Source of the DNA: Stropharia rugosoannulata
Taxonomy: Eukaryota > Basidiomycota > Agaricomycetes > Agaricales > Strophariaceae
Length of the DNA stretch: 64,000 nt
NCBI GenBank assembly: GCA_028532985.1
Contig: JANCIK010000009.1
Location: 310,001-374,000 of the forward strand
Reading direction: 5' to 3'
Both the position numbers and the translations under genes were made by a program. Positions within the stretch are counted from its first letter, which is position 1, and every line of letters begins with the position of its first letter. Of the stretch, positions 49,386-60,307 are shown in pieces. Under the pieces are notes generated by a model that was not told the DNA's origin, ran no database searches, and worked only from the letters and a program-made list of their open reading frames with translations.

Positions 49386-51377
49386 TCACAAATAAATCAT
49401 TACAAGACGTAATCCATGAGACTTTAACTTGTTTTCCGGGATTGTTATTTCAGAGCATTTCCCTTCAGGATCCTTTGAAGATTTCAATGTAAAAATTGGA
49501 CGGGAAGGTAATATTCTAGGCCACATTTGATGTGATTCAGTTTGCATAGAGTACGATCCAGTAAAGCTGAGGGGTACTGAAATGGACGGATTTTGGATGC
49601 ATATGTTCCCATTTGTGATAGAGAAGTTGACAACTCCGAAGACAGTCACAGAGGATTGGTCGTGAGGTTCGGAAAAGATTGATTGTTCCAATAAGATGAA
49701 GTCACAAAATTCGCCATAAAAATCTCCTATGGGCCGGAATGGAGTATTCAACACATCGTAGTAGAGACCTGGGACAAGGAGAAGGTGTATATGTAGCCCC
49801 ATGTGCGTGAGGAGGAATGGTTCACTAGGAGTCGAATATTTCAATCTGCAACTGAGTGGTTCGTCACTGCGACCGGTTTCAAATATAAAGGCATCAGAAC
49901 GATTTTTGTATGCATCCACGGTAATTGGGATGATATTTGTATACCCTATTGAGTAGCTCCGGTTGAAAATGTCCATAATATAACGTTTCGTGCTAATGAC
50001 TTCGCGGATCAGGCGAGAGAAGGCGCGCTCGGAACCTTCACCATATGCTATCGGAATACTGACACCAAGAATACCCATCAGCGAGTAGGCACTGTCCTCT
50101 TCACGCGTCACCTGCCTCCCACATGCCATCTGTAATCGTCTGGATATTGGGGTGGAATCAAGATCTCCATGTCGAAAGTTGCGAATTTCGGATGCCTGTA
50201 TTCCTGCAGCAGCTGCTACTGATTCCTGATTGCAAGTCAAGATAGTCCAGTTCTTGTTGTATACCGCCATCCTGCGGGGTGCCACAAGCTCTTGCAATGT
50301 CCATCCCCTCGTAAACCATGAGTCCTGAGGCATATCGTCCTGGGAGTTTGTCTCTGAAAGATAAACAATGCAGAGATCGGCGTTCTGATACCATTTGTAC
50401 ATAGAGCGAATCGCCTCGTCTAGCTCTGCACTGCTCTCCTTATTGATGCAACAGGTGTCGATCCATCCCAGACGGTAGCCGTGATCCCGTGCAGATGCTT
50501 CACAGAAATTCTTGATCTTTTCATATCCAGCATGATTCTGTTCTCTTGTGGGCCAGTCCTGATAGGAAATCTCGCCAGATGAAGCCTTTGTCCATGTGTG
50601 AGAAAGGATAGTGTACCGGGTGTATTTACCAACGAAGACATCGATTTGGTACTTGGCAGGATAATCCTCTCTTGTCACAAAATGGCCAGTAGAATCGTCC
50701 CTGAAGTGATCCATTAGGTTGTCCACAAAATGGGGGGTACAGTCGGCTATGTCCGCACAAATACGTTCAAATAAATACATGACGGCTTCGCGGTGGTTGA
50801 TAAGGCAAATTTGCGATCCATTTTTATCAAATGCCAACAGTCGCGTTGGCATATAGGATACATATCTGCGGATTTTTTTGAGAACATAGTCTTTGAACAC
50901 TTGTCGAACTAGAATTTATCAGTAGAATGAAAAAAAAAAAAAAAACTTTGAGACACGTACACTCCGCTGGTATAACACCTGGCCTGCTGGTATCGTCTAT
51001 AATGTTGAGATTTACGCGAACAAGGGCCGTTGAGAGTGAGGCATCTGTGGAATTGGGACTGGATGTGGATGGAGGCGATTCCGTCACACGGCACTCCTCG
51101 ATAGTCTCTGCTATGAAGCATTTGAGACATTTGACGAATTCATGCTCAGGAGATTGCCCAGAGGAAGCGCTGTCTATTTCGTCCGCCGCTGGCTGCATAC
51201 GTGGGGTGTCTAAAATAACATTTCAATTTTATTTTAATTATATATGGCTCTCCAGAACGTACCTGAAGCCATGCACTCATACACCATGGGCTTCACCAGA
51301 TTCGCCAGCGCTGCAAGTAGTCCTCGCGCCTTGGGACTTTCTAAGCCTATCAATTCAGGCGCATTTGCGTTCGACAT
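49386..51377 (-). CDS. HET-5: HET-domain protein, three exons
   Basis: Exons are 51263-51377, 50961-51209 and 49386-50908. Introns are 53 nt and 52 nt. The second intron is longer than in the paralogues because it holds a run of 16 A's on the + strand (50930-50945). The product has 628 residues. The HET core starts with YTILSHTW at about 220-227, after a private patch (VTREDYPAKYQIDVFV). From the core to AYGEG it resembles HET-6 (shared DLDSTPISRRLQM segment), but the C-terminal end resembles HET-3. It also has a private insertion after the AFIF stretch (about 49855-49885). No frame damage. Confidence 0.9.
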
Positions 51378-51550
51378 CGTTCGGCGCTGTATACAGGAAG
51401 GGATCGAGTGAATATTGCGTAGTACGACTGTACACGAAGCGCTTACACTGTTGAATCGGTCAGTTCGTTATGGGAGAAGGAAGCAAGAATCGGAGCATCC
51501 CATACGTACTTGGTTGTCTATTTTAATTCTGGCACAGCGGCACAGCCCAC
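51378..51550 (-). promoter_or_regulatory. Conserved 5' flank of HET-5
   Basis: The pyrimidine run CTTGCTTCCTTCTCCCA on the coding strand (51472-51488) lies about 95-110 bp before the ATG. Confidence 0.45.
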
Positions 51551-52828
51551 CACATATTTTTATCTCGTCTGTTATTTCACAAATGGATGAACGTCTACGC
51601 AAGCACACTGTATCGGGTATACCCTCAGCCTTCATGCTTGATAATGCTCTGTACTCTGCAAAGGTCAGTAGGTCTCTCAGCCGTAGTGGATGGTAACATT
51701 CCGTATTCTTGAAAGGCCAGTAGACGTATTATTATTCGTGTACTAGGTTTGAGGCAGATAGTAAATATAGTGCAACTGACAGGTCAGGTCCGAGACTACA
51801 CCGCCTTGATGATTCATATCTGTTCTCTGTCCACCCCCTAGTTATTGCATGCATTGAATAATTTATGAGATGACAGGCCTTCAAATATCTGCCGAAGTTG
51901 TACACATATCTGCACAGGGCAATGTGCCAACAATGTCTAATAATTCGTGCACCGGTCATGAGGCAGTTTATTATTGGTCAACTGACATGACAGGTCCGAG
52001 ACTACACCGCTCTATTGATACCTAGGTGAATCTCTGCCCTCCATCGTCCCTCCGCCTGCAATCAAGTCCAAAATCATCCTATACATTGCATACTCCGTCG
52101 ATCGTACACCCAGATTATCAATACTGGTTCCTAACCAACGCAGGGCTCGACGACTCCGTGCCTGCGCGAAGTTATATAGTATCCAAGCACCACAATGCAA
52201 TTCTGCAGCACGATATCACGGCACAGCTTATTAAACATCGATGCTCTCCATGTGTATTGTTCGTTACTGAGATATTAACTATGTATTTTGTATTCATCAC
52301 AAAGCGGTCTCTGCTGAGTGATCCAGAATGGCCTTACTTGTTTTAATTTACAGATCCAATCATCAGTAAACTGGCGCACTGGACTTTGGTATACCGCATT
52401 TGAAGGCCATTCATCACGGAGAATGGAAGACCCATCAAGCTCTCTTCTTTTAGACTGCAAATACATCCATGGAGATTATATGTAATTTTCCTTATAACCT
52501 TTCAGGATCAGCTCTATATATATATACGTCAATTGTCGAGGGAACCAGTGATAGCTACCGAGCTATATTGTGCGCGTTAGCCTCTCTACAAAATGAACAA
52601 AGTTCTCCATGATGGTCATTCTTTAAATTTATTAGTGAGCTACCTCGACTCTCCTTGCGCCCCGATCGTGTGTTCTCCGTACTCCTGTTAAGTGGTGAAT
52701 TTATGTACTCTGCTTATGTAATACTCATGCTTGGGTGTGATTAGTTTTCAAATCTCTCAGGCATTGCACTCACGAGATACTCTACATTGAGAGCGTGCGC
52801 CTCGGGGGCAGACGCTACCTAGTATCTT
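51551..52828. other. Intergenic region with two HET-upstream modules
   Basis: Copies of the module lie at about 51752-51830 (degenerate) and 51958-52075. The remainder aligns partly with 28020-28840. Short frames only. Confidence 0.45.
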
Positions 52829-53240
52829 CTATTTTTGGAGCACTCGGTCAATGCTGCCGGCCCGCCGCCCGCGCAACGAAAATATGCAGCCACGTGCGTT
52901 CGTTTCGTCGTTGCTGCCTCCTACTTCCGACTTGCCTTCAAAACCTGCGGGGCCCCTTAACAACTTACACTTACTTATCTCCGTTGTAGGTTTGGACCAT
53001 GGAATCTTGCGACAATAAGACCTAGGTATCGTGGCCTTTCGAAGCAGAGGATTATAGTACAAGACCGTAGGGTGTGGTTGTGGTGGAAATGAAGAAGGGG
53101 AAGAAGAGTGATATGAGGTATCGCAACTCGTATGGAGTGGAGTGAGTGATAGGTACGTGTTTCTGTTTCCGGTCTTTGCGAGAGCACAAGTTCACGGTTC
53201 TTGTAGAGCCTGCATGCATATTCTTTGCCAAGTTAACTGC
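52829..53240 (+). repeat. R module copy
   Basis: CTATTTTTGGAGCACTCGG, GCAGCCACGTGCGTTCG, TTTGGACCATGGAATCTTGC and GGTACGTGTTTCTG appear in the standard order. Confidence 0.6.
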
Positions 53241-55400
53241 CGTCTCCTGCTACGCGTCTCCTTGTTTGCATCACAGTGTACTTGCTCGTCTCTCGCCTGC
53301 TTCGGCATGCATTTATCCTTGCTTTGTTCGACTGTTACTCGTGGGCCAGTCTGCATATAGCCTCCCCTCGATGGTTGCCCCCGTCCAGCGTGCGGCCTTC
53401 TCAGCGACGTGCCCAGCCCGCCTGCGTCCCCCTCCTCGACTTCGCAGAGACAAGCCCCGTGGTCGTATAGTAATTTGATATGAATGGGCGCCAGCTTCGG
53501 GTCCTACTACATACCTCTACCAGCCAGCCGTGGTTTCATTTGCATCCCCGCCCTTCTTGGAGGTGCGCTACCTGCTCAGGCTCCGGGTCCAGGTCCTACT
53601 CGACTACTCGGGCATGCAGATGTACTAGCTACCATATGTGCTTTTCCTCACCTTCCCTAGGATACCCCTCGATGCGGCTTGTCTTCCCGCGATGGATCTT
53701 CCACAGCAGCACGGCGCCCCACGCGCTTTCCGGAGACATCCAGCGCACATTACATATCCTGCTTCAACCTGTCTTTTGCGCACATACATCCGTGTACGCC
53801 TCCCCGCCGTACATGCTCTGTTTGTCGAGGACCTTCTTACGCGATCTATCAAAACACCCATTTTGCGGCCTTAGTTCGTCGCTTCTGTGCTCTCATCACG
53901 CCACGCCCGGGCCCCGGTCCCGCTCTCCCTCAACGTCGATGCACGCCCATGTATGCGTCGCGCCACGTCCCGTTCAAGCATTATGCATTATATCCCGGGG
54001 GTTTTCATTTCAATCTGTCCCGCTCCGTGACGTCGTCTCGCTGCGTGCCATGAGCCGCCCCATCTGACCAGGGCTCGATGAGCATGAAGACATCGCATCC
54101 GTGCTCCATGCAGCCCGTTATAACCCCCATCCCGTCCCCGCTTCCCTTCCGCGCCCATCCGTCCCTCCTGCGTTCGTATCTGGCCACGCTCGCGGACACA
54201 CATTTAGCATGCTCGCGCACGCGCCGCGCCCATCTCATTGGTTGTATCCTGTTCTGTTCTTCGAATCCTGTCCCGCGCATCGCATTGCAGTGGGCACCGC
54301 GCCATCCTGCGCACTCCATGCCTCGGGGTTAATTGTGTGTCCCTCGCAACTCGCGGACCCCGGTCGCTGCTCTCAACCTTGAGCTTCCTTGGCCAACCTG
54401 GCGCCCAGTCCCCCGACGTGCCCTCCCGATACTGTCCCACAACTAAGTGAATGCACATATTACTCCAACCTTCAGTCTTGTACTAACTCCGCCCGCCCGC
54501 CCACCAACCTGATAAATGAATCTGGAACCCCGTCTGGTTCAGATCAGGCACCTCGTGTGCCTCGTCCCGCACCGTAGCAGTCCCCGCCACGTCGAGCTCA
54601 GTGTCGTACACGTCGTCTAGGCCTTGTTTGCTTCGCCTAACACGCGAGCGCGTATATGCGTCATACATCGTGTCCCAGGGAAGAAGTGTCCCTGCTCGCT
54701 GAGGTTATGCTCCTCCACTAGCCCATTCTCTTGAATCCGTCGCATACTCGATGCACCGCTCAGGTGGCCTGTGGCGTACTGGGTCCAGAGCAACTTCCGC
54801 GACATCGAGCGCAGTGTCACAATCGTAGGCGCGTATACAGCTTCCCATCCTCGTGTGTGTCTTGCCTTACCCGTGCGCATGAGCACGTATATGCGTCACA
54901 TTTCGTGTCCCGGCCACTCCGATCTCTTCCAGCTAGACCGTCTCCACCCCCTTCGTCCCTTATCCATTAGCCTACGTCCCGCGCCCCCCTGTCCTGCTCA
55001 CCCGCTCCTCGGTGTGTTCACCATGATATAGGGTTGTACCTTCGCTCTGACTACGTCTCTTGCTGCCCGCCCTGCTCGGCTATGTGTATATTACGCTGTA
55101 GCCTTCTCCGCTGAATGTACTTTTACCTGGTCGCCTAACACGCACGCCCGCTCAGTGCGCGCATACATCAATGTCCCCCATGTGTTCCGACCAGTCCCGT
55201 TCCAGCTCGTTAACCCGCCCTCAATTGCATCAAATTAACCTCCTAGCCACCTGGGCTTGTTCTTTCTGTCTATGTGAGGTCGTATATCGTTTTTCAATTC
55301 TTGAATCTAGTGACGAGATACTGTCCTTTGAGAGCGCGTCGTGTTCTATTTTTGGATCACGGGCGATGCCGGTCAGCTCGACGAAGAGTATGCTGCACCG
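53241..55400. repeat. C block, copy 3
   Basis: Aligns with 13241-14870 and 30406-32690. Pyrimidine-rich. No supported gene. Confidence 0.7.
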
Positions 55401-55660
55401 CTGTCGTGACTCTATATCATGACGGACTGGTATAATTGATCCAAGTGTTGGAGAAGGACGAAGAAAACGAGGTAGAAAAGGAGACCAGGGCGCGGCTGTG
55501 GTTGGGAGGCGGGGGTCGGGTGGGAGAGAGCGAGTGGACGCGTCACTGCGGCGTGTATGGCGTTCCCGCAAGAGGAATGAGCCTATTGGCCCTCTAGAGA
55601 CATGGGACGGGGTTATTGTACGCTTCTGTATTGCTTATGCGTCAGCACAAGTTTATGTCC
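55343..55660 (+). repeat. R module copy, divergent
   Basis: Begins CTATTTTTGGATCACGGG and retains GCGCGGCTGTGGTTGGGAGG and GGACGCGTCACTGCGGCG. Partial counterparts at 14830-14870 and 32645-32690 keep only the first ~45 bp. Confidence 0.5.
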
Positions 55661-57926
55661 TCCACCCTTGTGCCCGCCCTCGATGCACCGCTCTGCCTTC
55701 AGGCACCTCACGCGCTTCGCGTCGCCTCCAAAGTCCGGCTATCTTCGTGACGGGCCCCACCTGTGCTCACTTCCCCACGATTCAGAGATAGCCCGTGAGC
55801 GCCTATTCGCTCCATAGTCGTGAGTGATGGGGTGGTTAAATTTGGGTCTGCGAGGATTTGGAGATGTGCCGGTGATGACGGGGGAGAGCAGGTGAGGTGA
55901 TAGCGGGAAGCAGATGTGAGAGAATTACATATGCCGCATTGGGCAGGGAGTGCCGTACGCCTGTCCCACTCATCCTACCGATACGCTTGTACGCGATTGC
56001 ACTCCCACGGGTCCGTATTCTCTTTGCTGAACATTGGAGCGCGTATATTGGACCCCCACCCCGCTCGCTGCTCTCGAGCTTGAATGGTTTATCCTGTTCT
56101 GGTCCTGGTCCTGGTCCCCGGATCATCGGCGTCGTACGCCGTCTCTTGAGCCCCGTCCCGCCTTGCCTCGCCTTTAGTCAACGATGGCTCTAGCGTCAGT
56201 ATACGCTGTAAACCCATTCGTCCATCCGGCATTGTGGCGAGTCCTGCTAGTTGGCGAGTCCTGGTACCCGCAGCCTGCCCCGTCCTGCATGTACAACTTC
56301 TCACGGAGGCATCGTTGAGCTAAGTGTCCGACGGGCCCCGCGGACCTCGTTCTGCGCTGTACGGGCCTACGCCGCTCAGACCTTCTCCATCGATCCCAGG
56401 CCCATCCTTCCCCTATCCAGTGGCCTACGCCCCGCCTGACACTTACTGCTCACCCTTTCCCCAGTGTGCTCCCTGCAAGTATATGTGTTCACGCTCGTTC
56501 CGAGTATGGCTCATGCGTCTCACTCTCTGCGCGGTCCACGCATATCCAGTACCACCGTGTGTGGTTGTGCGCATACAATTGCCGCTTCATTCAGGTGCGC
56601 ACTTTTTCTTCTCCTTGGAGTTCCCGCGATGCACCATTATGCGCTTCGACTTCACCTCTGCAGTCTTTCTTAGGCGCATCAGCACGCGCTCTCAGGTGCT
56701 GCTAATCTCCTGGGGCGTAGATGTCTAGGTCGGAACGCAGGTGCTAAGTTGAGTTGCTCCATGGATCCCGCGTACCCATCAACGCGGCCGCTCATTGTTC
56801 TCGAGATTGTATGGGCAAGTCTTATCCGTCCCCTTGGGAAATTCAATACCATCGTTTGTGCATTCGAGTGCGCCCGTCCTGTGTCTCTTCTCACCTCTCA
56901 AGTCCGCTGCAACACGTATGCGATTATGGGTACTACAGACTGCAAAAATATGTCTGTGGAAATCCGACGGCGTAATTACCATTAAGCCCTCAACGCGCGA
57001 TTTCCAGTTGCTTGCCGAGCCCTGGGGCGCCTCTCTGGCTATGGATACTCGTACATTCATGTACAGCTCCTACCGGCCCCGAACTGCACACCCGCGTCCG
57101 TGAGTGGTTTGTGGGTCTGTCCCACGCCCAAGGAATGCGCACTCTTGGCTTGACCCGACCGACAGTGCGATAGCTGCTGTCCATGCGGCTGCTCTGTGTA
57201 AACCTCGTTTGTGTCTGGTCGTCTGAAAACTCTGTTAACCTTCGATGCTTACTACCGTGCGATTTGCTATCTTGTTCTCTGCTGAATGGGATCCCTACAA
57301 CTGCATTGCAACGTTCACAGGTGCGTCAGCGCTCATGTGAATCGTCCCCGGGATTGTCCGTGGGGTGGAAGTGTGAGGTCCGCGAACTTTCTCTCTGGTC
57401 TGTGTGATACAGTAACTTGCGCGTGGTACTATTTATTCTCAGTGATGCCCATCTTCTGTATGACGTGTCCCGAGCTACAAAATTTGACTTTAATGTACTG
57501 CTAGATGTTTAGGCGCCCGCCTTTATTTGAAATGTGTAAGTTCAAATGTCGACAGAGACTTTTCCAGTGCTTACTCGCCTCCCATACATTCTGCACTATG
57601 TTAAACGCACTTCGATCTTGTATGTTATTGACTCAGTCTTTCTCCACCGTCACCGCGGCGGTTCTTGCCACTCCTCGTACCGTCCAGAGTTCTGAGCAAC
57701 GGTATCACTCTCCACACGTGAATAGTCCGTGCACGCCTCTGCCCATGCACCGCCATATTATAGACTACTCACACCGTGGCCACCCAAAAAACCTACCCTT
57801 TTGCTGGCTGCCGGATTCTCTAAAAGTGTATATATATTTCTGAACTTGTCGGAACGCTCAATTGAATAATACAAACTACAACATACATTCAGATACCGAG
57901 AGGAAGCAGTAATACAAGCTGCAATG
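55661..57926. repeat. D block, copy 2, and 3' flank of HET-6
   Basis: 55661-56880 matches 14881-16094. 56881-57460 is present only here. 57461-57926 matches 32700-33165. The region ends in the conserved HET 3' flank. A plus-strand frame at 57505-57843 is the sister of 32741-33082. Confidence 0.65.
57505..57843 (+). CDS. Hypothetical small ORF convergent with HET-6
   Basis: 112 residues, sister of 32741-33082. No domain. Kept open in both copies, so listed at low confidence. Confidence 0.25.
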   Translation: MFRRPPLFEMCKFKCRQRLFQCLLASHTFCTMLNALRSCMLLTQSFSTVTAAVLATPRTVQSSEQRYHSPHVNSPCTPLPMHRHIIDYSHRGHPKNLPFCWLPDSLKVYIYF

Positions 57927-59957
57927 TCACAGATACAGCATTTTGATACGTAGACCGTGAGACTCTAACTCATCTTCCAGTATTGTGATTTCAGGACTTT
58001 GCCCTTCAGGATCCTTTGAAGATTTCAGTGTAAAAATTGGAGGGGTCGGAGGCTGAACATTCCATGGACAATCCCGCGTTCTATATGATTCAGTTTGCAT
58101 AGAGTATGACCCAGTAAAGCCAAGGGGTACTGAAATGGAGGGATTTTGGATGCATACGTTCCCATTTGTGATAGAGAAGTTGATAACTCCAAAGACAATA
58201 ACTTTAAATTCGACGTCGTCAGGTTCAGAAATGAATGATTCATCGTCGTCAGGTTCATAAATGACTGATTTGTCGCTGTCAGGGTCATAAATGACTGATT
58301 TTGCTAATAAAAAGAAGTCCCAAACTTCGCCATATAAATCTCCCATGGGCTGGAATGGAGTATTCAGCACATTGCGCTTTGTACCTGGGACAAGGAGAAG
58401 GTGTATACGTAGCCCCATGTGTGTGAGAAGGAATGGTTCAATAGGAGTTGCATCTTGGAACTCAAGTTGAAAGACATCAGCACGATGTTGATATACATTC
58501 AAAGAAGATGCGATTATATTGTAATCCCCCCAAGTGTAGCCGCGGTTGAAAATGTCCATAATGCAACGTTTCGTGTTAATGACTTCGCGCACCAGGCGAG
58601 AGAAGGCGCGCCGCGACCCTTCACCATATGCTATTGGCATGCTGACATCAAGAATACCCATCAACGAGTAGGCACTGTCCTCTTCACGAGTCACCTGCCT
58701 CCCACATGCCATCTGTAATCGTCTGGATATTGGGGTGGAATCAAGATCTCCATATTGAAAGTCGCGAATTTCGGATGCCTGTATTCCTGCAGCAGCAGCT
58801 ACTTCTTCCTGATCGCAAGTCAAGATAGTCCAGTTCTTGTTGTATACCGCCATCCTGCGGGGTGCCACAAGCTCTTGCAGCGTCCATCCTCTAGTAAACC
58901 ATGAGTCTTGAGACATATTTTCCTGGGAGGTTGTCTCTGAAAGATAAACGAGGCAGAGACGGGCGTTTTGGTACCATTTGTACATAGAGCGAATTGCCTC
59001 GTCTAGCTCTGCACTGCTCTCCTTATTGATGCAGCAGGTGTCGATCCATCCCAGACGCAAGCCGTGATCCCGTGCAGATACTTCGCAGAACTTCATGATT
59101 TTTTCATATCCAGCAGGATTCAGTTCTCTGGTAGGCCAGTCCCGATAGGAAATCTCGCCAGAAGCGGCTTTTGTCCATGTGTGAGAAAGGATCGTGTATC
59201 GGGTGTATTTTGAGATGAATACATGTATTTTATTCGCTGTTGAATACACCATAGCATCCCAACTATATTGGCCAGTAGGATGATGTTTGAGGTCATCTAT
59301 TAGGGCGGGAACAAAATTGGGGATATTGTCATCGATCTCTGCACATATCCTTTCAACTAAATATAGGGCGGCTTCGCGGTGGTCGACAAGGCGAATTTGC
59401 GATCCATCTGAATCAAACGCCAACAGTCGCGTTGGCATCCCGGACACGTCGGTGCGGATCTTCTCCAAAAGACAGTCTTTGAACACTTGTCGAACTAGTA
59501 TTTATCAGTCAACTATAATAGATTACTTAGAGACACGTACACTCTGCTGGTATAACTCGTGGCCTACTGCTATCCTCCATAATGTTGATATTTACGCAAA
59601 TAAGGGCCGTTGAGGGTGAAGTATTTGTAGAATTGGAATTGTATGTGGATGACAGTGATTCCGTCATACGGCACTCCTCGACAGTCTCTGCTATGAAACC
59701 TTTCAGACACCTGACAAATTCATTCTCAGGAGACTGTCCAGATGAAGCGCTGCCTATTTCATCCGCCGCTGGCTGCGTACGCGGGGTATCTATAATCCCA
59801 TTTCAATTCTATTTCAACTACATATGGCGCTCAAGAACATACCCGAAGCCAAGCACTCATACACCATGGGCTTCACCAGATTCGCCAGCGCTGCAAGTAG
59901 TCCTCGAGCCTTCGGACTTTCAAACCCTATCGATTCAGGAGTGTTTGCATTCGACAT
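57927..59957 (-). CDS. HET-6: HET-domain protein with a triplicated acidic repeat
   Basis: Exons are 59843-59957, 59541-59789 and 57927-59494. Introns are 53 nt (GTATGT donor) and 46 nt, giving 643 residues. The HET core starts with YTILSHTW at about 221-228. The patch before it resembles HET-1 (GQYSWDAM against GQYLWGAM). In the C-terminal region a 10-residue acidic unit of the type SVIYEPDDDE occurs three times in a row, encoded by three 30 bp repeats (58211-58240, 58241-58270, 58271-58300). The other family members have one. No frame damage. Confidence 0.9.
58211..58300 (-). repeat. Three tandem 30 bp coding repeats in HET-6
   Basis: Each unit carries GTCAGG(T/G)TCA followed by (T/G)AAATGA. 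In the protein this adds 20 residues to a loop between the LYGEVWDF and VFGVINFS segments. Confidence 0.9.
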
Positions 59958-60180
59958 TGTGTGGTAATGTCCTCGTCGTTGGAAAATGCGGTCTAATGTG
60001 TGTGATTGGGTCCGGTGAGCAATGCGTGCTGCGGCAGTACGAAGTGCTTACACTCAGGACTGTGTCAATTCGTTATGGGGGAAGGAAGGAAGAATTGAAG
60101 CAATAAACGTCTGACCAGATTGTTCGGGAACATGTCAAACACGTTTGGCGGTCTATTTAAAGTCTGCCATTACCCACCGA
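59958..60180 (-). promoter_or_regulatory. Conserved 5' flank of HET-6
   Basis: The pyrimidine run CTTCCTTCCTTCCCCC on the coding strand (60077-60093) lies about 120-135 bp before the ATG, with an AATAGACCGCC-like motif upstream. Confidence 0.45.
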
Positions 60181-60307
60181 CTTATTTATATCATGTATAT
60201 TATTGAACAAACGGATGAACGTCTGTCTACATAAGCCCATATCTTCCATTATTCTCTCTGCCTTAGTACCCAATAGCGTCCGGTACTCTCCACTGGTGAG
60301 TAGATGT
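60181..60307. other. Junction between superunits 3 and 4
   Basis: Similar to 18650-18780 and 35650-35780 (TTATTGAACAAA...GGTACTC). Nothing else is seen. Confidence 0.4.
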
